A stretch of DNA of 64,000 nucleotides from Pectinophora gossypiella (lineage: Eukaryota; Arthropoda; Insecta; Lepidoptera; Gelechiidae): positions 1,272,501 to 1,336,500 of the forward strand of contig NC_065429.1 in the NCBI RefSeq assembly GCF_024362695.1, written 5' to 3'. Below, piece by piece: positions 57,401 to 64,000 of the stretch; position 1 is the first letter of the stretch, and the number at the start of each line of letters is the position of its first letter. A program made the position numbers and the translations under genes. The notes beneath the pieces are model-generated. The model was not told where the DNA came from and searched no databases. It saw only the letters and a program-made list of their open reading frames with translations.

Positions 57401-60400
57401 ACTATTTTTTTTTTTATTATAATCGTCAGGAAATAGCGGACGGCGTCGACCTCTCGTACCAAGTGACGGCGGGCGGCGGGCGCGGCATCATCGCGCCGCG
57501 GGACTTCATCATCCTGCGGCGGACCGCAGCCCTGGGCCGGGACGGGCGCCCGGCCGCAGGGGAGCCCTACTGCTACGTCAGCGCCGGCGTCAGCGTCACC
57601 GTGCCCGGCAGGCCGCCGAGGACCGACATGGTTAGGTACGTACGCGTTTATTTACATCATCATCATCATTTTAACTTTTTTTTAATAAGGCCTATTGTAC
57701 TCATTCTCACATCATTATACATACATACATACATAAACTCACGCCTATTTCCCACCGGGGTAAGCAGAGACTATAGAATTCCATTTGCTTCGATCCTGAC
57801 ACACTTCTCTTGCTTCCTCCACATTCATCAATCGCTTCATACACGTACGCCGGTTCAGAGTAGATCGTATTGAACCTTTTCTAAGGACATCTTCAATTTG
57901 GTCATCATAAGTCCTCGGTCTTCCTCTGCCAGCCCTACCATCAACTTTCGCTTTATATACCGCTTTTGCAATCCTATTATCCTTCATCCGCTCTACGTGT
58001 CCAAACCAACCTAACATTCCCTTCTCAATCCTAGTCACTATATCGTCTTTTACACCACATCTCTGTCTTGTCACATCATTATCATTCATTCATTCACTCA
58101 GAACCGGCGTGCGTGTATGAAGCGATTGACGAACAAACTTGTAATATTTTTAGTAAGACCTAAGGGAAGTAGCGAGACATTCCCAACTCAAGTATCCTCG
58201 TTACTTACTGGGAAGTCCTATCCTTTTTTTTTTTGACGTGACTTATTGTAGATTTGCCGCAGATGGCATTAACTACTTGGCCGGACAAATGGGGAGCGCT
58301 GAAGGCTCTCACCCGGTACAACGTTTAAGACAACAGGCCTGAGGGTGCCCAGTTGGGCGCGAATCTCGGCTCAGGGCGTCGTCTGAGAAGAAAAATATTT
58401 GAAAGAATTAATCGACCCTAGTGGGTCGATAGCGATAAGCGCTGAATGAGGGAAATCGTCGACCACGCCGGCGGGGTCGGTATCGGGGTCCTGAAGTGTT
58501 TGGTGTCGCGAGCTGATTGGCTGCCTCTATGGCTAGAGTAATCGGGTCGTCGGGATCGTATATTACGTCCTTCGGACGCCGATACTTTTCAGTACCGTCC
58601 GGAAGTCCTATCCACGAACAACGGTTAAGTATGTACTTTCAGAAATAAATAAATGACTTTTTTATGAATGTGGAGGAAGCAAGAGAAGTGTGTCAGGATC
58701 GAAGCAAATGGAATTCTATACTGCTTACCCCGGTGGGAAATAGGCGTGAGTTTATGTATGTATGTATAGCTGTAGGATTTTAAAATTCCACAAAACGAAT
58801 GTATACCTAAAGAAAGAGGTCTGTTGTCTATGGCAATACTCTAGATTGGTCTATGAGTGGTGTGTGTGAGTTTTCACTTTTTCCCGTAATGGCGAAAGGA
58901 TTATAATTATTATACATATGTAACTATATTAGGATATAATATGTAACAATTTAGTAGGAGCTGGGTGGCGCAGCGGTAAACGCACTCGGTCTGCGATTGT
59001 TGAAGTTAAGCAACTTTCGCAAAAGCCGGTCTTAGGATGGGTGACCACAAAAAAGAATAAGTTCATCTCGAGCTCCTCCGTGCTTCGGAAGGCACGTTAA
59101 GCCGTTGGTCCCGGCTGCATTAGCAGTCGTTAATAACCATCAATCCGCACTGGGCCCGCGTGGTGGTTTAAGGCCCGATCTCCCTATCCATCCATAGGGA
59201 AGGCCCAAAGCAGTGGGGACGTTAATGGGCTGATGATGAATGAATAACTTTATGTAACATCCTTTTGTATACCTGTATTCACAAATAAAGATTTTGATTT
59301 AATTTGATTTGTTGAATTTGTTCTTCCTTTCCAGAGGTCACAACAAGGTGGGGTGCTGGGTGCTGAAGCCGAAGACAGTGCACCTACAGGGTGGCAAGAT
59401 CGAACAGCATACTGTGTTCCAGTGGCTTATGTGCTGCGATCTCAAAGGTATTACCATCACGCCTGAATCCCCCAAGGGGTCATCATCATCAATTTAAGAG
59501 CCACGCTCTTGTCGGTGTAGCATTTTCCATTCCAGTCTGTCAAAGGCCAATTCCTTGACTTCCCTATAAGACACGACGTTAACCTTTTCTTTAATCTGTT
59601 CCATGTAAGCTCTTCTTGGTCTTCCCCTTCCTCTCTTTCCTTCTAGCTTTCCTTCTATGATGTTTTTAATGAATTCGTCGTGTCTTATTAGGTGTCCAAT
59701 CATCTTGCCTCTTCTGTCCTCAATAATTCTCAGTATTTGTCTCTTTTCCCTTACTCTTACTAGCACTTCCTCATTTGTAACCCTTTTCTGTCCAACTTAT
59801 TCCCCAAGGGGTAGGCAGAGATATATAATCTAACCTTTTTTTTTACTTATTTAAGATTTGATTTTGGACGGAAGGCAAGAGGGGAACCACTGACCTATTT
59901 TTCCCAAAAAAAGTAGCATGGAGAGTAGGAAAATGCTGCACCGACAAGAGCGTGGCTCTTAAATTGATGATGATGATTGTAGATTTGCCGCAGGTGGCAT
60001 TAACTACTTGGCCGGACAAATGGGGAGCGCTGAAGGCTCTGACCCGGTGTTAGTGACACCGTAACGAAAACTTTGAGATATGATTCAGCTTATGATTCTG
60101 AGTGGTAATATCAAGGTGGATTTTCCAATTGTATACTTTTGCTATGGAAAATTCCACTTGATATTAACTCAGAATTATGAGCTGAACCATCCCCCTCAGT
60201 ATTCGTTACGATGTCACTTACACCCCGTACAAGTACACACGGTAGCCATACAAAGGGTGTTAGTGACACGGTAACGAATACTGAAGCCATTTTTTTAATT
60301 ATTTTCCGTTCTATTCCATACTTTGCGACGGAAAATTTTCATATCAACTCGGAATCATAGTCTGAATCTTCCCTTATACGTTACGATGTCACTAACACCC

Positions 60401-60965
60401 TGTATATAATACACACACTGTATATAAGTCACCTCACAGGTGATCAACCTGTCATGTCCTAACCAAACTAGGGATCACAAAGTGATTTTTGTGATATGTC
60501 CCCACCGGGATTCGAACCCGGGGCCTCCGGATCATGAGCCCAACGCTCAACCACTGGACCACGGAGGCCGTTGACTATAAACATGTAAATTAAATTTGGC
60601 GGCGTGGGTATGCTGAACTGAGCATAGTACCCCGCTAGCCACAAGTTGAACGTGTGACTAGGGATCGACGATCCAACGGTGTTGTGTTGGAAGTTGTATA
60701 TATGCGTCTTGCTGCGTAAACTTCGATACCGCGTTTCAGGACTGCTTGAAGACTGCGTTATTGAATGTGGCGCCATCTGTTGCATGTGGGCGGAACTAGG
60801 TGGCCAACTAGTTGGGTCCGCCACACAAGTACTGAAGGTTTTTTTACGTTTCCAGGTAAAATCCCCATGTTCGTGTTAGACGCGGCATTTGCAACTGTGA
60901 TGCTGGATTACATTGTCCACGTGAGACGGTTCGCCTCAGACGCCAAAGCTAAAGGCTTGTTCTAG
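40580..60965 (+). CDS. Start1: Start1 / STARD3 homologue: MENTAL membrane domain plus START sterol-transfer domain (complete, 11 coding exons, 482 aa)
   Basis: Late-endosomal sterol-binding protein that links endosomes to ER and moves cholesterol. Exons: 40580-40667, 42650-42798, 43489-43647, 43812-43865, 44343-44481, 45675-45844, 55149-55304, 55744-55848, 57430-57635, 59335-59447 and 60856-60965. All phases agree (1,449 nt). MENTAL helices lie at about 57-79, 103-125, 128-148 and 157-176. RRFFCLFVTFDILFTSL and AWSEAWFLDFRVLPQE match STARD3 closely. The linker has NWFSPVETPE at 226-235, in the place of STARD3's phospho-FFAT motif. START covers about 254-482, with GIIAPRDFIILRR and WLMCCDLKG. 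Exon 9 is very GC-rich (57430-57635), unlike its neighbours. The acceptor before the first coding exon (TTTCTAG at about 40570) implies a non-coding 5' exon upstream. Intron 6 (9.3 kb) and the others carry repeats. Confidence 0.93.
40875..41310. mobile_element. 436-bp TIR element with AGGT target duplication
   Basis: TIR GGGTCGTTCTTCTTTTTTAT followed by CGACAAT at both ends. AGGT flanks at 40871-40874 and 41311-41314. An inner inverted pair, TGTGACAGAGTGG / CCACTCTGTCACA, lies at about 41064-41122. In Start1 intron 1. Confidence 0.8.
41685..41890 (+). repeat. Interspersed repeat (CACGCCCGTAATCCCTAATG family)
   Basis: Matches 9360-9460 and part of 52180-52230. Continues through GGGATATGATGAACCTTATG to a CAATCCCTCTGTCGG end. 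Confidence 0.5.
41934..42315 (-). mobile_element. MITE related to a THAP-transposase element
   Basis: TIRs TCCAGGCTACGTTC and TCCAGGTTATGTTC (right end, inverted) lead into shared ATATAGATGGCGCTGT. The interior matches 47690-48400 in reverse, including the CCCATTATTATTCTGATCAA stretch before the THAP-like exon. Confidence 0.7.
42425..42620 (-). mobile_element. LINE 3' UTR fragment
   Basis: Near-identical to 25125-25330, from the AAAATATTTATTCTTCAAAA start to CAGCACAGGGCCCTACTCC. It ends about 30 bp before the exon 2 acceptor. Confidence 0.65.
42856..43393. mobile_element. 538-bp mariner-like MITE
   Basis: TIR TATGTCGTGGCCAGATC at both ends, flanked by TA, the expected Tc1/mariner duplication. 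ATTTCATGAAAT-type palindromes and TGGTCAA/TTGGCC words recur inside. A fragment is at 888-962. Confidence 0.7.
43915..44270. mobile_element. Shortened GGCCCCGATTCC MITE inside a foldback MITE
   Basis: 43915-44221 lacks about 70 bp of the middle found in the 37471 copy. ATAACGGGTTCTTACCGCG resumes at once after it. In Start1 intron 4. Confidence 0.7.
44450..45325 (+). repeat. 84-bp tandem array copying the Start1 exon-5 end and splice donor
   Basis: The exon end CTCGACCACATCG followed by GTGAGTAG recurs with exact 84-bp spacing: CATC at 44477, 44561, 44645, 44729, 44813, 44897, 44981, 45065, 45149, 45233 and 45317. That is eleven copies; the first is the real exon end, and the last has GTGGTT instead of GTGAGT. 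Each unit also has CTCTCTCA(C/T)ACACTAT and CTCTCACATTAA. Confidence 0.95.
45378..45457 (+). repeat. (CA)n microsatellite
   Basis: Roughly 40 CA units, nearly uninterrupted, about 50 bp after the 84-bp array. Confidence 0.95.
45530..45625 (+). mobile_element. LINE 3' tail, short
   Basis: GTACCGAATGAGAGCCTTCA to AATCACGTCAAAAAAG, about 50 bp before the exon 6 acceptor. Confidence 0.65.
46046..46740 (+). repeat. ~93-bp minisatellite with AATAAAGTGAAGTGACGGTG unit end
   Basis: Seven or so units start at GAACAGTGTTTTAAGCAGTG (46046, 46141, 46234, 46326, 46443, 46536, 46629). Inner GCAGTGTTAGTGCAGTGCTA repeats make some units about 117 bp. Most copies carry AATAAAG in the sense of Start1 transcription. 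Confidence 0.9.
46745..47690. other. Start1 intron 6 stretch, mostly unassigned
   Basis: 47165-47270 and 47585-47670 hold halves of a repeat found joined at 54415-54600 (GACACTACACATTGACGTTA; CTAGCTCAGCCGCTGGTGGG). The rest shows nothing I can name. Confidence 0.45.
47690..48935 (+). mobile_element. THAP-linked DNA transposon remnant with nested SINE-A
   Basis: Starts GCTACGTTCCCCAAAAATAA, then TATAGATGGCGCTGTTCAG, and ends with inverted AGCGCCATCTATA at about 48905. At 48366-48405 an exon-like frame reads MGGRCVVPGCNNKG and stops at a GTACTC donor; Cys-x4-Cys spacing and sequence resemble the start of a THAP zinc finger. SINE-A (48523-48845) and a GAAAGAAAGAAAG-type repeat at 47860 are later insertions. 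Confidence 0.6.
48523..48845 (+). mobile_element. SINE-A copy with near-perfect TSD
   Basis: Head GCCTCCGTGGTCTAGTTAG to GGGACGTATATAGGCTG. Flanks ATGAAAAAATAAC and ATGAAAAATAAAC look like its target duplication. Confidence 0.8.
49500..49995. mobile_element. SINE-C 3' part and an inverted pair of short repeats
   Basis: 49512-49765 is SINE-C without its head. 49770-49850 and 49880-49985 are inverted copies of the CGTTACGATGTCA repeat, arranged as at 9830-10050. Confidence 0.65.
50175..50569. mobile_element. 395-bp hAT-like MITE with 8-bp TSD
   Basis: Termini TAGGGTTGCC and, inverted, TAGGGTTACC. Perfect TCAGTAAT duplication at 50167-50174 and 50570-50577. Inner CCCCGGATTTTAG / AAATCCGGGGAAA is also inverted. 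No ORF. Confidence 0.85.
50679..51296. mobile_element. 618-bp foldback element, ~228-bp near-perfect TIRs, 8-bp TSD
   Basis: Arms 50679-50906 and about 51069-51296 start GTGAGCATCAGAATGACTGC. AATAAATA flanks at 50671-50678 and 51297-51304. The small ORF at 51000-51194 is mostly TIR and is not a gene. The terminal GTGWGCRTCA matches the larger foldback at 10375. Confidence 0.88.
51375..51625 (+). mobile_element. THAP-linked element, 5' fragment
   Basis: ACGTTCACCAAAAACAATAT, AGATGGCG, then a body matching 47700-48380, with GTGGAAGATGTAATTGTGCT where the THAP-like exon begins (now mutated). Confidence 0.65.
51625..53180. other. AT-rich intron stretch of Start1
   Basis: Holds a compact foldback MITE at 52055-52165 (ACGGGTTCTTACCGCG and its inverse), a short CACGCCCGTAATCC repeat at 52180, and a CGACCCCGCCGGCGTGGTC LINE scrap at 52378. 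No exon seen; remainder unassigned. Confidence 0.5.
53182..53565. mobile_element. ~380-bp GGCCCCGATTCC MITE, full copy
   Basis: Ends GGCCCCGATTCCAGCAGACA and, inverted, GGCGCTAATTCCTGTAAAAA. The inner AAAGGAAAGGGACGG / CCGTCCCTTTCCTTTT pair is kept. Confidence 0.8.
53778..54080. mobile_element. LINE tail scrap and SINE-A scrap
   Basis: 53778-53850(-) is a worn jockey-like tail. 53940-53990 repeats a stretch of 4155-4195 (AGTAAAAAGTAACTGATTTG). 54030-54075(-) is the last part of a SINE-A tail. Confidence 0.5.
54131..54340 (+). CDS. Orphan exon-like ORF with GTAAGT donor inside Start1 intron 6
   Basis: ATG in AAAATGGCG context opens a 70-residue acidic frame: MASSSALPPSDVIDVEMEHH, then SIKTEEELDKKLNAM and NWMKVLFNRDVEKKEFKAEW. 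It ends exactly at ACT followed by GTAAGT, in phase 0. The next Start1 exon (55149) also starts in phase 0, so an alternative first exon joined to the START half is possible. There is no pyrimidine-rich acceptor upstream, so it cannot be an ordinary cassette exon. I do not recognise the protein. It could instead be a captured gene piece. Confidence 0.4.
54410..54610 (+). repeat. Interspersed repeat (GACACTACACATTGACGTTA family)
   Basis: Also at 47165-47270 with 47585-47670, and inverted at 24150-24235. Includes GAGGTAAACCTAGCTCAGCC and TGGTGGGGAGCGAAGAGTTG. Confidence 0.55.
54760..55085. mobile_element. SINE-D end and LINE tail
   Basis: 54760-54855 is the last part of SINE-D (AAAGGTCACACAGGCAGTCG to ACGGGACAATGCTAG). 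54930-55085(-) is a jockey-like tail that stops 64 bp before the exon 7 acceptor. Confidence 0.65.
55433..55730 (+). mobile_element. 5'-truncated SINE-A
   Basis: Begins GCTCACGATCTGGAGGTCCG and runs to a CAATGGGACGTATTAGGC end, about 20 bp before the exon 8 acceptor. Confidence 0.8.
55858..56410 (+). mobile_element. SINE-C piece joined to LINE RT C-terminus and 3' UTR
   Basis: 55858-55993 is SINE-C core and tail. From 55995 a LINE follows whose frame reads FKGQCIRFYNKIPIDIQNLP and ends LKDMNAWD, then a 3' UTR to AAAGATATATTTGAATTTGA. It is the second copy of the element at 28859-29554. Confidence 0.75.
56475..56720. repeat. Inverted pair of the TCGTTACGATGTCACTAACA repeat
   Basis: 56480-56570 (reverse) and 56605-56715 (direct), each with AAATTCCAC and TTGATATCAACTC-like blocks. 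Confidence 0.6.
56905..57090 (-). mobile_element. SINE-A 3' half
   Basis: CCTATATACGTCCCACTGCT to core complement and CGAAGCACGGAATCATCTT. Head lost. Confidence 0.75.
57740..58095 (-). mobile_element. RTE-type LINE RT C-terminus, frame open
   Basis: Minus strand 58089-57745 reads MLGWFGHVERMKDNRIAKAV, then GRAGRGRPRTYDDQIEDVLR and YPGGK, the typical C-terminal region of an insect RTE-type RT. The related 3' UTR scrap GGAAATAGGCGTGAGTTTAT is at 58735. Confidence 0.75.
58224..58600 (-). mobile_element. 5'-truncated jockey-like LINE with 13-bp TSD
   Basis: Poly-T end at 58224, then the family tail up to GATACTTTTCAGTACCGTCC. GGAAGTCCTATCC is duplicated at 58211-58223 and 58601-58613. A relatively young insertion in Start1 intron 9. 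Confidence 0.88.
58955..59245 (+). mobile_element. SINE-B copy
   Basis: Head GGAGCTGGGTGGCGCAGCGG to a tail with GGGGACGTTAATGGGCTGAT. In Start1 intron 9. Confidence 0.85.
59490..59970. mobile_element. RTE-type LINE RT C-terminus and tail pieces
   Basis: 59766-59494(-) reads MLVRVREKRQILRIIEDRRG, then IIEGKLEGKRGRGRPRRAYM and LLHRQERGS. 59870-59970(+) is a separate 3' piece with ACCGACAAGAGCGTGGCTCT. In Start1 intron 10. Confidence 0.75.
59975..60410. repeat. LINE scrap and four copies of the CGTTACGATGTCACT repeat
   Basis: 59980-60050(-) is LINE tail. 60052-60120, 60135-60235, 60255-60290 and 60300-60410 are alternating reverse and direct copies of the short repeat. Confidence 0.55.
60435..60572 (-). 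mobile_element. SINE-C head half
   Basis: CTAACCAAACTAGGGATCAC to the complement of a well-preserved head (CCACTGGACCACGGAGGCC). Confidence 0.75.
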
Positions 60966-61440
60966 AACATTCTAGAGAGTTCCAGTATGCTCTAGAAGGT
61001 TCTAAATAGTTCTTGAAACTGAACGCATGGCCCGAAACATTCTAGGATGTTCCAGTATACTCTAGAAGGTTCTAAATAGTTCTTGAAACTGAACGCATGT
61101 CCCGGAAGATTCTAGAATGTTCCAGTATGCTCTAGAAGGTTCTAAATAGTTTTCGAAACTGAAAGCATGTCCCGGAACATTCTAGAATGTTCCAGTATGC
61201 TCTAGAAGGTTCTAAACAGTTCTTGAAACTGAACGCATGGCCCGGAACATTCTAGAATGTTCCAGTATGCTCTAGAAGGTTCTAAATAGTTTTTGAAACT
61301 GAACACATGTCCCGGAACATTCTAGAATGTTCCAGTATGCTCTAGAAGGTTCTAAACAGTTCTTGAAACTGAAAGCATGTCCCGGAACATTCTAGAGAGT
61401 TCCATTATGTTCTAAATGGTTCTTGAAGATTAATGGATGT
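60957..61440 (+). repeat. 70-bp tandem array of heat-shock-element-like sequence starting at the Start1 stop codon
   Basis: Monomers start near 60965, 61035, 61105, 61175, 61245, 61315 and 61385 (exact 70-bp steps). Three monomers carry the perfect 20-bp palindrome GGAACATTCTAGAATGTTCC, four alternating nGAAn pentamers. Each monomer also has CTAGAAGGTTC and TTCTTGAAAC. The Start1 TAG stop lies in the first unit's TTCTAGAAC. Confidence 0.95.
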
Positions 61441-61647
61441 GCTTTACGGAATTGTAAGTTATTGCAAGGGTTTTAGAATGTTATAGAAGTATTCTAGAAG
61501 AATATAAAGGATACTAGAAAGTTTTAGTATCTTCTAGAATGCTCTTTAAGATTCTAGAAATTTCGGAAGGAATTCTGATTGAGGAAAAAAATATGTATGT
61601 ACTTTTTTGTTTGAAAGATGGTGAAGTGACATTTTTAGATGAATTAT

Positions 61648-62032
61648 TGGTGCTAATTCCTGTAAACACCATCTAATTTTATTTGAAATTATATCTGTCG
61701 TTTTCTTATCCGCCGAAAAGGCAAGGGACGGCTAATCGACAAGCATAAAATTTATGGAACACACGTCAATTTTAAGCACAAATCTAAAACAGCCCTACAA
61801 AAATTTTGCATTGGCTAGTAACCCGACAGAATTAAGTTGACAGCACACGTCAAACGGTTTGCATACCAGCGAGATACCTTTTTGATTCGCCCGGGTTATT
61901 AATTCATTTACTCATTCTTCCTAAAATTAGGAGCTGTCAATCATCCGACCCTTTCCTTTTCGGCGGATAAGAAAATGACAGGTATAACTTAAAGTAAAAT
62001 TAGGATGTGTCTGCAGGAATCGGGGCCATTAT
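61648..62032. mobile_element. ~380-bp GGCCCCGATTCC MITE, inverted copy
   Basis: Ends GGTGCTAATTCCTGTAAACA and, inverted, GGCCCCGATTCCTGCAGACA. TTA-containing flanks on both sides. Lies about 700 bp past Start1. Confidence 0.8.
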
Positions 62033-62324
62033 GTAAATAAGTTTAAATAATTCCAGCAATTTATCATAATACTGCGCTTTATTTATTTTTTTATTGCGCA
62101 CAGATGTGAATATTTTCTGACTCATCATAACGCCATTTCCTTTTACGGGGTGGACAGGTTTTAATATGCAAATATTAAAGTGTTCAGTTAATTTGCTTGG
62201 TTTTTATAACATAACGTAAGCTCACAATTTCTCTAAGGACACATTCTCTCGTATATTTACCTGCCCACCCCTAAAGGAACTGGCCGTGAAGATGAACAGT
62301 TTTGTGTGTATAATAATATACAGG

Positions 62325-62710
62325 GTGTTGGTGACAATGGAACGAATACTGAGGGGGATATTAAATATTTTCAGTTCCATACTTTTGCGTCCACCTAATA
62401 AGACACGACGAATTTATTAAAAACATCATAGAATGAAGCTACAAGGGAAGAGAGGAAGGGGAAGACCAAGAAGAGCTTACATGGAACAGATTAAAGAAAA
62501 GGTTAACGTCGTGTCTTATAGGGAAGTCAAGGAATTGTCCTTTGATAGACTGGAATGGAAAATGCTGCACCGACAAGAGCGTGGCTCTTAAATTGATGAT
62601 GATAACTTTTGCGACGGAAAATTCCACGTGATATCAACTCGAGAGTCACGGTCTGAATCATCCCTCGAAAGTTTTCGTTACGATGTCACTAACACCCTGT
62701 ATATATTTTT
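62325..62710. mobile_element. Short repeat split by an RTE LINE fragment
   Basis: The repeat breaks at CATACTTTTGCG (about 62388) and resumes at ACTTTTGCGACGG (62608). ACTTTTGCG on both sides is a likely 9-bp TSD. The insert has GTCGTGTCTTATAGGGAAGT and ends CGTGGCTCTTAAATTGATGA. Confidence 0.75.
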
Positions 62711-62954
62711 ATTATTCCTAAGTGATACTGATTTGTGTAACGTGTATGCATTTTGCTAGGATATAAGTTATTGTAATATAATTAATTACATGGCCAAAAT
62801 ATGCTATTAATCATGATATATGAAAATCCAGGTACTTATGCTCAAAAGTGACAACTAACATTTCAAGGTTAGCCCAGCTGACGTCATCTCACCCTGCGTT
62901 GCCATTTTGTAAAAAATAAATTACCCACGACCAACGTTTTTACATTTACTTACT

Positions 62955-63520
62955 TGAACTTTTAGTAAAAGATTTACCTACAGTTTTGATTATTTTTATA
63001 CATGTGACAGCCTCCGTGGTCTAGTGGTAAGAGCGTTAGGCTCACGATCTGGAGGTCCGGGTTCGATTCCCGATGGGGACATTGTCGAAATCACTTTGTG
63101 AGACTGTCCTTTGTTTGGTAAGGACTTTTCAGGCTTGAATCACCTGATTGTCCAAAAAGTAAGTTGATTCCGTGCTTCGGAGGGCACGTTAAGCCGTTGG
63201 TCCCGGCTATCAGCCGTAAAAACACCTCCACCAACCCGCAGTGGAGCAGCGTGGTGGAGTATGCTCCATACCCCCTCCGGTTGATTGAGGGGAGGCCTGT
63301 GCCCAGCAATGGGACGTATATAGGCTATTTATGCTATGTTATGTATACATGTGACAAGTAATAGTAATTAAATACGTTAGTAAGTAATTCACTTACTTTT
63401 CAATAATAAAATTTACGTCCTTGGAATGTTGGAGATACCAATTGAATGGTAACACTTACGTCATCAAAGGGCTAGCAATGGCGGCTTGTCATAGGATTGA
63501 GCATACCTGGTCTTCTTATA
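62955..63520. repeat. Interspersed repeat carrying a SINE-A insertion
   Basis: CTTTTAGTAAAAGATTTACC to GGGCTAGCAATGGCGGCTTG, same as 36440-36980. The SINE lies at 63010. Confidence 0.65.
63010..63344 (+). mobile_element. SINE-A reference copy with perfect 12-bp TSD
   Basis: Head GCCTCCGTGGTCTAGTGG, box B GGGTTCGATTCCC, core, and tail to TATTTATGCTATGTTATGT. ATACATGTGACA flanks at 62998-63009 and 63345-63356 fix both ends, so full length is about 335 bp. Confidence 0.92.
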
Positions 63521-63534
63521 CCATGCTATTAATA

Positions 63535-63690
63535 TGGCATAAGCTCACGGCTGTGTTCCCAATTGGGGTAGGCACAGGTACATCGCAAGATGAACTAAGT
63601 ACCCCCCACCGAGCTTTCTGTTAGACCAACGTGATAGGTGAGCCGTATCGCCGTCTGTAATGGAGACATCTGTGTTAGCGTTTACGAAGT
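63535..63690 (-). mobile_element. SINE-E-type repeat
   Basis: CCCAATTGGGGTAGGCACAG, AGATGAACTAAGTACC, TTCTGTTAGACCAACGTGAT, then CCGTCTGTAATGG. Inverse of 13198-13350. Confidence 0.6.
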
Positions 63691-63884
63691 ATGTAAAAAG
63701 TTTTTTTTTAAACTTGGATTCTGCTAGTTTTTTTTTTAAGATTTAAGTGTATAAGCTAAGAAAGTGAACCAACAGCTCGTTAAAATTAATATTATAGATG
63801 TAATTGAATATAACATAAGTAATTATTTTATTTTAAGGAAATAAACCACTTTTTATACTGCTGTCATTTGTTTTATTGATATTA

Positions 63885-63955
63885 TGTTCCCGGGAATCGA
63901 ACTCGGGACTTCCGGATCGTGAGCCTAAAGCTACTACTGAGCCACGGAGGTCATC
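63885..63955 (-). mobile_element. SINE-C head fragment
   Basis: Complement of a tRNA-like head (CCCGGGAATCGAACTCGGGA, GAGCCACGGAGG). Confidence 0.55.
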
Positions 63956-64000
63956 GTGCTAAATGGTATAATGTTATAGAGAAACCACTTGTCCGGCCGT

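Noticed and set aside
57463..57873. 136-aa + strand ORF
   Set aside because: Only 57463-57635 belongs to Start1 exon 9; the rest is intron and repeat.

Overview
The window looks like nuclear DNA of a lepidopteran insect, probably a moth. The support is spliceosomal genes with insect-type proteins (Sanpodo, a Galpha-f-like subunit, Start1/STARD3), replication-dependent histone genes, and a very dense load of tRNA-derived SINEs, truncated LINEs and short TIR elements. The order and species are inferred; no marker gene fixes them. There are no operons, CRISPR arrays or prokaryotic features.

Layout. (1) 390-4586, + strand: the last four exons of an unrecognised protein gene. (2) 6984-20313, - strand: a complete nine-exon G-protein alpha subunit of the Galpha-f type (386 aa). 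Its introns hold nested transposons, including a 1,440-bp foldback element inside a LINE tail inside a MITE. (3) 21.6-27.4 kb: a compact core-histone quartet, H2B(-), H4(+), H3(+), H2A(-), without H1. H4 is canonical and H3 nearly so, but H2A and H2B are strongly divergent. All four have a histone 3' stem-loop and share a downstream element; H2A and H2B also share a promoter block. (4) 28-32 kb: repeats. (5) 33052-37297, + strand: sanpodo (four exons, 514 aa), a four-pass membrane Notch regulator with the Numb-binding NPAF motif. (6) 40580-60965, + strand: Start1/STARD3 (eleven coding exons, 482 aa), a MENTAL four-helix membrane domain followed by a START sterol-transfer domain. (7) 61-64 kb: a tandem array rich in heat-shock-element motifs beginning at the Start1 stop codon, then repeats.

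The exon models were built by hand. For all three complete genes, donor and acceptor sites and intron phases agree at every junction and the summed CDS lengths are multiples of three. The unusual parts are the variant histone quartet with its own cis-elements, an 84-bp array that copies a Start1 splice donor about ten times, the 70-bp HSE array, and two long-TIR foldback elements that share terminal bases and 8-bp target duplications.

Most other short reading frames here are repeats. I name the SINE families locally: A (head like GCCTCCGTGGTCTAGTGG, tail ending in a GGGACGTATATAGGC-like block), B (head GAGCTCGGTGGCGCAGCGG, tail with a GATGATGATGA run), C (related head, tail with a TTCTTCTATCGTGTGGG-like block), D (head with TAGCCCAGTTGGTAGAACGC) and E (CAATTGGGGTAGTCAGAGG-like). 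LINE tails of the jockey-like family end in a GTCACGTCAAAAAA-like block.
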